From Clostridium tagluense (GTDB taxonomy: Bacteria > Bacillota > Clostridia > Clostridiales > Clostridiaceae), in NCBI RefSeq assembly GCF_003865095.1, contig NZ_BHYK01000021.1, positions 1-64,000 on the forward strand: a DNA stretch of 64,000 nucleotides. Direction: 5' to 3'. Positions 57,432 through 64,000 of the stretch are shown here, piece after piece. Made by a program: the position numbers and the translations under genes. Each line of letters starts with the position of its first letter. Position 1 is the stretch's first letter. The notes under the pieces are model-generated. The model was not told the DNA's origin, did not search any database, and worked only from the letters and a program-made list of their open reading frames with translations.

Positions 57432-58100
57432 ATGAAGAACAATAAGTTTGTAGGTCAAGATATTGCAGATGAAGCAAAAAAATGTTTAGGTGCAGAATAC
57501 ATGTGGGGTGGCGAAAATATGACAGGATTTGATTGCTCTGGACTAGTAAATTATGTATTTAAACAGTTAGGCAAAGATATTTCACGTACTACTACAACTC
57601 AAGTTAAAGAAGGTACTGCCGTTGCTAAGAAAGATTTACAAGTTGGAGATTTGATATTCTTTGGACTAATAGACTCTCCACATCATGTAGGTATATATAT
57701 AGGAGATGATACTTACATTCATGCTTCGAGAACAGGGTATGTGGTTAAAATATCTAATTTAAATTCAAGGAGTGATTATGCTACGGCAAGAAGGAGTCTG
57801 ATAGCTATGAAAAATCAAACCGAGGTAAAAAACATAGTTTATAGTGATGTAAAGCAATTGTTTACAGAAACGTCATCTATTACAGGCATAACACGATTGG
57901 ACTGTTTTAGAATTAAATCAAGAAATGAAAAGGTAATACATAGTAAAAATGTAACAATAGTAATTTTAGATGATGGAACAAAGGGAACGGCTAAATGTTT
58001 ACCCGAAGATGATTATAATAAAACTAAGGGTATAAAAATAGCTTATCTTAGAGCAAAAATAAAATCTTTAACTAAAGAATTAGTACAATTAATAAAATAA
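57432..58100 (+). CDS. NlpC/P60 peptidoglycan hydrolase
   Basis: 222 aa. N-terminal NlpC/P60 domain with Cys35 in FDCSGLV, His85 in HHVGIYIG and His97 in YIHAS: cleaves peptide stems of peptidoglycan. The C-terminal ~80 residues (VTIVILDDGTKGTAKCLPEDDYNKTKG...) look like a small phage domain with a DGTK.T.KC..ED motif, plus a coiled tail. No signal peptide, so it is a candidate endolysin needing a holin, or a virion-associated enzyme. The active-site order is standard. Confidence 0.85.
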   Translation: MKNNKFVGQDIADEAKKCLGAEYMWGGENMTGFDCSGLVNYVFKQLGKDISRTTTTQVKEGTAVAKKDLQVGDLIFFGLIDSPHHVGIYIGDDTYIHASRTGYVVKISNLNSRSDYATARRSLIAMKNQTEVKNIVYSDVKQLFTETSSITGITRLDCFRIKSRNEKVIHSKNVTIVILDDGTKGTAKCLPEDDYNKTKGIKIAYLRAKIKSLTKELVQLIK

Positions 58101-58156
58101 TAGAAAGGAGCTAATTAATACATAGAATAAAAAACAATTATAAAAGGAGACACAAT

Positions 58157-58285
58157 ATGGGTGATAAATTTTATACATCTACAGGTCATCAAAACTTATT
58201 TAATGAAGGGATTGAGATTTACATAGATGTAGAGGTCAAAACTATGGGATTTATTCAGCTTGAAGATAAGGAGGAAACCAAATAA
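58157..58285 (+). CDS. hypothetical protein (42 aa)
   Basis: ATG behind AAAGGAG with an AATTATAAAA motif upstream. Acidic small protein; the stop overlaps the next ATG (TAATG) and its end carries the AAGGAGG site for it. Confidence 0.45.
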   Translation: MGDKFYTSTGHQNLFNEGIEIYIDVEVKTMGFIQLEDKEETK

Positions 58286-58449
58286 TGGCAAGAATCGGAT
58301 TATGTAAAAAACAAGATTGTATTAAAAAAGATACTTGTAAAAGGTTTTTAACTACAGAGGGTGATGATTTCAATTTCTATGCTATATGCAAAGAAGAAGA
58401 TAATTATACATGGTATTGGGAATTATCTAAATTTAAGGAGGTTAAATAA
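58285..58449 (+). CDS. Cys-rich small protein (54 aa)
   Basis: MARIGLCKKQDCIKKDTCKR start: four Cys in all, likely a metal site, with an aromatic C-terminus (YTWYWEL). The frame overlapping here on the same strand upstream of the thymidine kinase start is not used. Coupled to both neighbours. Confidence 0.5.
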   Translation: MARIGLCKKQDCIKKDTCKRFLTTEGDDFNFYAICKEEDNYTWYWELSKFKEVK

Positions 58450-58450
58450 T

Positions 58451-59059
58451 TTGAGTAAATTATATTACAGACATGGGTGCATGAATTCTTCAAAAACTGC
58501 AAATCTACTAATGGTTGCACATAATTATGAAAGCCAAGGTAAAAAAGTGCTAATCTTTAAGCCTTCCAAAGATACTAGGTCAAAACCCAATATAATAGAA
58601 AGTAGAACTGGAATGTCTCATGATTGTATTGATATATTAGATACAGATGACCTTTACACATATATATTAAATTACATATTTGAATTTAAAGAAATTATTA
58701 AAGCCATTTTGGTGGATGAAGCACAATTCTTAACAAAAAAACAAGTTTTAGAATTAGTTGATATAACCAAAGAACTTGATATTCCTGTCCTATGCTATGG
58801 GTTAAAAAATAGTTCTATTAAAGGAGAATTATTCGATGGAAGTAATGCTCTATTATATTGGGCAGAAACAATTGAAGAAATTAAAACAATATGTTCTTAT
58901 TGTGATAAAAAAGCTACTATGAATTTAAGAATAGGTAATGAAAAGCCAATATATACAGGAGATATAATAAAGTGTGGAGATACAACAGATAGCGAAGAAT
59001 ATTATATTCCTCTTTGTACTAAACATTATCTTAATCCAATATTGAAAGAGAGGATATAA
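58451..59059 (+). CDS. tdk: thymidine kinase (type II), TTG start
   Basis: Start at TTG nine bases after AAGGAGG, giving SKLYYRHGCMNSSKTA: a variant P-loop (usually YGPMFSGKT). DEAQF and a lid follow, then zinc-type CSYCDKKA...C. 202 aa, normal size. Phosphorylates thymidine for DNA synthesis. The two changed P-loop residues (Cys and Ser for Pro and Gly) are unusual but occur in phages. A longer in-frame reading begins inside the upstream gene and is unlikely. Confidence 0.85.
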   Translation: MSKLYYRHGCMNSSKTANLLMVAHNYESQGKKVLIFKPSKDTRSKPNIIESRTGMSHDCIDILDTDDLYTYILNYIFEFKEIIKAILVDEAQFLTKKQVLELVDITKELDIPVLCYGLKNSSIKGELFDGSNALLYWAETIEEIKTICSYCDKKATMNLRIGNEKPIYTGDIIKCGDTTDSEEYYIPLCTKHYLNPILKERI

Positions 59060-59060
59060 T

Positions 59061-59813
59061 ATGCCTAATTTAGAAGGAAGAAAATACGGATTTAGGGCTT
59101 TAGTAGGGTCTTGGAACTATAATTTGAATGAAGAATCCAGTGATAGAGATTATAAATTATTTCTGATACCTACTTTTGATGATTTATATACTAACCATCA
59201 ATTCAGTAAATCAATTATTGGAGAACTTGAAGATTTCGATTGTCATGATATAAGAAAAGTGTCTAACTTATGGTGGAAAGCGAATGTAAATTTCTTAGAA
59301 GTATTATTCACTGAGGAGTTACTAGTAAATATTGAATTAACATCAAAATCTAAACATTGTATCAATGAATTATTTAAAAACAAAGATAAAATTGTTATTA
59401 TGAATCTGCCATATCTCTTTAATGCCTGTGTAGGTATGCATATTACTAAGAAAAATGATATTGATAAAGGAACAGAGGGAACTAAGCATCTAATTAAAAT
59501 GCATGGATATGAAACAAAAATGGCTATGCATAGCATAAGAATATTAGATTTTTTAATAAGATTTGCTAACCAAGGATTTAAAGACTTTAAAAAAGCTATT
59601 TGGTATGAATTAGATGACCCTAAACGTTTATTATTGTTGGATATTAAACATGGCAAATATACTAAGGAACAATATTTAGAAATGGCTACATATATGCAAA
59701 ATTTAGTTGAAACTGAATATAAGAACTTTTACATGGATAAAACAGTTAATATAGATACTAATGAAGCAATATTAACACTAGTCAAAGAAATCATAAAAGA
59801 AGAATTATTCTAA
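59061..59813 (+). CDS. Pol-beta-type nucleotidyltransferase
   Basis: 250 aa. GSWNYNLNEESSDRDYKLF supplies the GS...DxD-like catalytic motif of the DNA polymerase beta superfamily; the rest is helical. It resembles the RlaP group, often encoded near RNA ligases, as here (48.7 kb). Such enzymes may add or repair nucleotides at RNA ends, or modify proteins. One base after thymidine kinase. Confidence 0.75.
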   Translation: MPNLEGRKYGFRALVGSWNYNLNEESSDRDYKLFLIPTFDDLYTNHQFSKSIIGELEDFDCHDIRKVSNLWWKANVNFLEVLFTEELLVNIELTSKSKHCINELFKNKDKIVIMNLPYLFNACVGMHITKKNDIDKGTEGTKHLIKMHGYETKMAMHSIRILDFLIRFANQGFKDFKKAIWYELDDPKRLLLLDIKHGKYTKEQYLEMATYMQNLVETEYKNFYMDKTVNIDTNEAILTLVKEIIKEELF

Positions 59814-59860
59814 TAAAAGACAATTATAAAATGAATATATAACAAGAAAGGATTGGTACA

Positions 59861-61867
59861 ATGCAAAATGATAAAGTTAGAGCCTTAAACCATCGAGAAC
59901 AAGCGAGGGATAAGCTACCAGTATTCTTTGGAAGTAGAGATAATTTTCAACATGGAGTTAAAGAAATATTAAATAATATGGTAGATGAAATATTAAATAA
60001 TTTTGAAGAGGGTCACATTTACATAACTTTAGATGAAGATTTAAAAACCATAACATTAGAAGATACAGGAAGAGGATTACCATTGGCAGATATTGATGAT
60101 AATAATACACCTTATTATGAATTATTATTTACTACATTATTTGCAGGTGGAAAATATGAAAAAGGTGATAAAGTTAATTCGGGAACTAATGGTCTTGGTA
60201 TGGCAGTATTAAATATGACTTCAACATTATTTGAAGCAACTTCATGTAATTTAGGCAAAGAGTATTACATAGATTATGCAGATGGTGGAATAATGAAAAC
60301 TCCATTAACATTTGTAAAAGATACAGATAAACATGGTACTAAACTAGTCTTCCAATTAGATTCAGCAATGTACACCAATGTTACATACACATATGAAGCA
60401 ATAAAATTCATAATAGATAGAACGTCAAAGGTTTCACCAAAAATAACCTTTACATTTACATATATAGATAATGAAGAAATATTCCATTATGATAGTTTAG
60501 AGGATTATTTTTTAAAACATACTTTAGACCATCTAATAGCTCCAATTGTGTGTCCTAGTAAGATGTATGAAGAACTAATTAAAGGTGAAGAATTTCATGA
60601 TAATCCTGCATTTGAAAATCCAAGGCCACTAGAAACAAGGGAACGAGCAGAAGACTTCCTTGAAAAAACTCAAATAGAGGTTGTTATGTCATGTTCTAAT
60701 GAAGAAACTCTTCTCCAAGAATCTATGTTAAACGGAAATAATCTTATTGAGAGAAGCAGTATTCATGATGGTGTAATACTTGGAATAAAAACATTTATAA
60801 ATAAATATGCTAAAGATAATAATTTATATGAGAAGAAAGAAAAACCAATATCCAACACAGATGTAGAAGGAGCTATTACCTTTTGTTGTAATGTAGAGAG
60901 TAATAATGTTGAATTTAAAGGTCAAACAAAATTCAGTACAGAGAAAGAATTGTATAAAGAAGTAGCTAAAAAATACATACAAGAAATGTTAGAAATCCAT
61001 GCAATAGAGAAAAAAGATGACTTTGTTAGAATGGTTAAACAGATACTTATTTGTAAGAGAGCATATGAACAATCTACTAAAACTATTGAAGCTACAAAGA
61101 AAAAATTATCTGAAAAGGTAGATAATATGAATGGTGGAGTAGATGGTTTAGATGATTGTAAAATACATGACGAGGAAAGTGAAATATACATTGCTGAGGG
61201 AACTTCTGCATTAGGTAGTATTATATTAGCAAGAGATTATTTAAGACAAGCAGGGTTCGCAATAACAGGTAAGGTATTGAATTGTTTAAAAGCTAATTAT
61301 GAAAAAATATTTGCAAATTTAGTAATAATGAATTTAATTAGGATATTAGGTTGTGGTGTAGATGTTAAATCTAAATTTAATAAGGAATTAGGAAATTTTA
61401 ATATAAAAAACTTGCGTTACGGTAGAATTGTAATAGCCACAGATGCCGATTTTGATGGTCAGAATATCCAAGTATTATTATTGACTATGATATATAGATT
61501 AATGAGAGAATTAATTGTTGAAGGTAAAGTATATATTGCTCAGACTCCAAAATACATAATTAAACAAAAGGATGATAAATATTATGCCTTTACAGATTTA
61601 GAAAGAGATGAAAAGGTAGCTGAATTAAATTTACAACCTAAAAATGGTAAAGTTACAAGTAACTACTTAAAAGGATTAGGAGAACTTGATGCAATAGATA
61701 TGTATAATACTGCATTAAATCCCGAAACAAGAGTTATGACAAAAGTTACGATTGGTAGTGTTGAAAAAATGATTGAGAACTTTGAAATATGGATGGATGA
61801 TGATGTAACAAGACGTAGAGAATTTATAATGGAACATTTACATGAATATATTAATGATGAAGAATAA
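59861..61867 (+). CDS. parE: type IIA topoisomerase, ATPase (B) subunit
   Basis: 668 aa GyrB/ParE-like. GHKL part: EILNNMVDEILNNFEEG (N-box), EDTGRGLP, NSGTNGLGMAVLNMTS, then a transducer region. Toprim: IYIAEGTSALGS (Glu) and IATDADFDGQN (DxD), and YLKGLGELD near the end. With the following A subunit it makes a phage topoisomerase that relaxes or decatenates DNA; gyrase or topo IV type is not settled. Ribosome site AAGGAT; AATTATAAAA motif at 59822. Confidence 0.9.
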   Translation: MQNDKVRALNHREQARDKLPVFFGSRDNFQHGVKEILNNMVDEILNNFEEGHIYITLDEDLKTITLEDTGRGLPLADIDDNNTPYYELLFTTLFAGGKYEKGDKVNSGTNGLGMAVLNMTSTLFEATSCNLGKEYYIDYADGGIMKTPLTFVKDTDKHGTKLVFQLDSAMYTNVTYTYEAIKFIIDRTSKVSPKITFTFTYIDNEEIFHYDSLEDYFLKHTLDHLIAPIVCPSKMYEELIKGEEFHDNPAFENPRPLETRERAEDFLEKTQIEVVMSCSNEETLLQESMLNGNNLIERSSIHDGVILGIKTFINKYAKDNNLYEKKEKPISNTDVEGAITFCCNVESNNVEFKGQTKFSTEKELYKEVAKKYIQEMLEIHAIEKKDDFVRMVKQILICKRAYEQSTKTIEATKKKLSEKVDNMNGGVDGLDDCKIHDEESEIYIAEGTSALGSIILARDYLRQAGFAITGKVLNCLKANYEKIFANLVIMNLIRILGCGVDVKSKFNKELGNFNIKNLRYGRIVIATDADFDGQNIQVLLLTMIYRLMRELIVEGKVYIAQTPKYIIKQKDDKYYAFTDLERDEKVAELNLQPKNGKVTSNYLKGLGELDAIDMYNTALNPETRVMTKVTIGSVEKMIENFEIWMDDDVTRRREFIMEHLHEYINDEE

Positions 61868-61879
61868 TGGAGGAATTGC

Positions 61880-64000
61880 ATGTATATAGATAGAGACGTA
61901 GACGAAATAGTTCAACAAAACTCAATTGATTTTGCACAGTATGTAATTAAACATAGAGCATTACCCAATTTATTCAGTGGTATGAAGCCCATACATGAAA
62001 AAATATTATGGACTATGTTTGAGAATAAAACATTTGATTTCTTAAAGTCAGCAACTACAAGTGGTAGAGTAATGGAATATTCACCTCATGGTGATTGTTA
62101 CCCTACTATGGTTTATTTAGTTCAAAAAGATAGGCATAAATATAATCTTTTAGAAGGACAAGGGAACTGGGGTAGTAGCTGTTCTAAAAAAATGAAATAT
62201 GGAGCATCAAGATATACAGAGTGTCGGATGTCCAAATTAGGTATAGATTGTATGCAGGGTATATCTAAGAATATGGTAAAAATGATAGGTAACTATGATA
62301 ATTCAAGTAAAATGCCTAAACATCTTCCTACTCGATTCCCTATAATCTTATGTATGGCCAGTAATGGTATAGCGGTTGGTATGGCTAATAATTCCCCGTC
62401 ATTTAACTTAGAAGAAGTATGTAATGCTAATATAGCTTATCTAAAAGGTGAAAAAATTCCTATGTTAATACCCGATTTTGCCACTGGCGGTTATATAGTT
62501 AAAGATATGAAGGAGATTGAACGTGTTAATTTTGAAGGACTTGGAGATATAACATTAAGAGCCAAATATAAAATAGAAGGGAATTCAATTACAATAACTG
62601 AAATTCCTTATGGAGTAAAAATAAATATAGAAGCTATAATTGATAGAATAATTGATAAAGTTAAAAAAGGTGATTTAAAGGAAGTAACAAATGTGCTTAA
62701 CCAAACAGGTATTCAAGGACTTAGTATTGGAATTGATTGTAAAAAAGGTACTGACATGAAGAAACTAATGAATAAACTTTTTGCAATGACTCCCTTAGAA
62801 TCTAATTTTAGTTCAAATATGAATATGTTATTAGACGGTAGGCCAGTTGTTCTAGGTGTGCATAGTGTTATAAAAGAATGGACAATATTTAGACGAGAAT
62901 GTATGGTTAATGGTTTGAATTTTGATATAACTAAACTAGAAAAAGAATTACATTTTCTACATGGTTTAAAAAAAGTATTAGTTGATATTGATAAAGCAGT
63001 AGCTATTATTAGACATTCAGATAATATAATAAATGAATTAATTGATGCCTTTAGTATAGATTCTATTCAAGCAGATAGCATAACTAATATTAAATTAGGA
63101 AATATAAATGAAAAATATGTTATAAAACAAATAGCAGAAATTGATGGAGTTGAAATAAAATTAAATGATTTAAAACTAGTTGTTGATAGTCCTGCTGAAA
63201 TTGATAAACTTATAATTGAAGATTTACAAGATGTAATTAAAAAATTCAAACAACCAAGAAGAACTAAAATTATTGAAGCAGATAGCATTGTAGAAATAAC
63301 TAAGGAAGATTTAATTCCCGATTATAGTTGCAAAATAACTTATACAAAACATGGATATATTAAGAAAACTTTAAAAACAATAGAAACTAGTTACATGAAA
63401 GATGATGATTCACAGGTTTCAGAATTAAATTCCTCAAATAAATCAGTATTACTACTCTTTACAAATAAAGCAAATAGATATAAAATACCTTGTGCTAGTT
63501 TGGACACTTGTAATAATCCATCAAAAGCTTTAGGTGAATTTATTCCTAATCTAATTGAATTAGAAAAAGGTGAAGAAATTATTAGAATTATATCTGTGGA
63601 TGAAAGTTCTCAAGGCTATATAATGTCAGTATTTGAAAATGGTAAAGTTGCTAAAATAAACATTAAATCCTTCATGGCTAATTATGTGAAATTGAAAAAT
63701 TCTTATGCAGAGGAAAGTAAATTACTTGATATTAAGTATATTGATGTTGATGTAGACATATTATTTGTAACAGAAGAAGGTAAAGCATTAATTGTATCTT
63801 CTAGCCGTATAAGTAGTAAGGGTTCTAGAAATGCTAAAGGAAATATGGCCGTATCACTAGGTGAATTAGAAGGCAACAAAGTAATAGGAACAATTATTAA
63901 TCCACATCCCAAAGCTAATATTATACTAGAAACTGAAAAAGGTAAATCTAAGGAATTTAGATTGGATGATAATGCTCCTACAAATAAAGTAAATGAACAA
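61880..64000 (+). CDS. parC: type IIA topoisomerase, A subunit (3' end outside window)
   Basis: Open from ATG 61880 (AATGGAGG upstream) past the right edge, more than 707 codons. Begins MYIDRDVDEIVQQNSIDFAQ; RALPNLFSGMKPIHEKIL is the family's R.LPD.RDG.KP.HR.L region; the cleavage Tyr is Tyr112 in SRYTECRMS. ITITEIPYGVKI, TPLESNFSSNMN and a C-terminal beta-blade domain (LFVTEEGKALIVSS) follow. It forms the DNA-cutting half of the phage topoisomerase with the B subunit 12 bases upstream. Confidence 0.92.
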   Translation, partial: MYIDRDVDEIVQQNSIDFAQYVIKHRALPNLFSGMKPIHEKILWTMFENKTFDFLKSATTSGRVMEYSPHGDCYPTMVYLVQKDRHKYNLLEGQGNWGSSCSKKMKYGASRYTECRMSKLGIDCMQGISKNMVKMIGNYDNSSKMPKHLPTRFPIILCMASNGIAVGMANNSPSFNLEEVCNANIAYLKGEKIPMLIPDFATGGYIVKDMKEIERVNFEGLGDITLRAKYKIEGNSITITEIPYGVKINIEAIIDRIIDKVKKGDLKEVTNVLNQTGIQGLSIGIDCKKGTDMKKLMNKLFAMTPLESNFSSNMNMLLDGRPVVLGVHSVIKEWTIFRRECMVNGLNFDITKLEKELHFLHGLKKVLVDIDKAVAIIRHSDNIINELIDAFSIDSIQADSITNIKLGNINEKYVIKQIAEIDGVEIKLNDLKLVVDSPAEIDKLIIEDLQDVIKKFKQPRRTKIIEADSIVEITKEDLIPDYSCKITYTKHGYIKKTLKTIETSYMKDDDSQVSELNSSNKSVLLLFTNKANRYKIPCASLDTCNNPSKALGEFIPNLIELEKGEEIIRIISVDESSQGYIMSVFENGKVAKINIKSFMANYVKLKNSYAEESKLLDIKYIDVDVDILFVTEEGKALIVSSSRISSKGSRNAKGNMAVSLGELEGNKVIGTIINPHPKANIILETEKGKSKEFRLDDNAPTNKVNEQ

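Noticed and set aside
59861-64000. Host chromosomal gyrase genes
   Set aside because: Gene packing, junction motif and neighbours are phage-like, and the subunits are shorter and diverged; the region continues the same block.
1-64000. tRNA, rRNA, integrase, terminase or structural genes
   Set aside because: None was recognised by eye; tRNAs in particular could be missed without a covariance search such as tRNAscan-SE.

Overview
This window is a dense, strictly plus-strand block of about 110 genes from a large, very AT-rich tailed phage (or an integrated or plasmid-like copy of one). The host is most likely a Clostridium-like Firmicute: strong GGAGG ribosome sites, A/T-ending codons, sigma-A promoters of the TTGACA / TGn-TATAAT type, and a phage-style replication set. 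No capsid, tail or terminase gene, integrase, rRNA or tRNA was recognised, so this is the early, replication and host-takeover part of a genome that continues beyond both ends; the topoisomerase A-subunit gene runs off the right edge.

Layout. 0-9 kb holds a Dam-type methylase, an Hsp90-like ATPase, small metal-binding proteins, an exported Ser-rich protein, a lipoprotein, an HNH nuclease and a SprT-like protease. 9-14 kb is an NAD module: PRPP-synthetase-like enzyme, nicotinamidase, NAMPT/NAPRT-family transferase, an inserted HNH homing endonuclease, a HAD phosphatase and NAD synthetase. An NadM-type adenylyltransferase at 55.2 kb completes a Preiss-Handler route, and two NAD users, DNA ligase LigA (51.6 kb) and a WGR-PARP protein (56.2 kb), lie in the same half. 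14-18 kb has a domain-repeat protein, a TerF-like VWA protein, a RecU resolvase that appears to start at AUA, and small membrane or zinc proteins. 18.6-30.6 kb is the replication core: SSB-like protein, Sak4-like ATPase, DnaB helicase, DnaG-like primase, RecJ, an intein-containing DnaE and an ERCC4 nuclease.

31.7-34.3 kb is the most striking locus. About 1.1 kb of non-coding DNA holds two diverged tracrRNA-like modules, each followed by short direct repeats at a 66-67 nt period, then a 495-residue nuclease resembling Cas12f1 with intact RuvC residues. No cas1/cas2 or transposase is adjacent. It looks like a phage-borne minimal type V-F system with duplicated guide-RNA modules.

34-64 kb continues with tandem membrane paralogues, a SLOG protein, a SemiSWEET-like transporter, a 3D-domain secreted protein, thioredoxin plus B12-dependent ribonucleotide reductase, Nudix, radical SAM, a MESH1-like alarmone hydrolase, RNA ligase (split by a frameshift), LigA, NMNAT, PARP, an NlpC/P60 hydrolase, thymidine kinase, a nucleotidyltransferase and a type IIA topoisomerase pair.

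A 10-nt motif, AATTATAAAA, recurs at gene junctions (16 exact intergenic copies plus 3 near matches). In seven cases it sits 12-14 nt upstream of a TTGAC-type -35 box; in twelve it sits 21-47 nt upstream of a start codon, often overlapping the previous stop. Three small or split genes between 44.1 and 49.5 kb carry single-base shifts at homopolymer runs, and one gene at 54.8 kb carries two in-frame TAA codons. All assignments come from reading the sequence and from memory of protein families; no database search was run.
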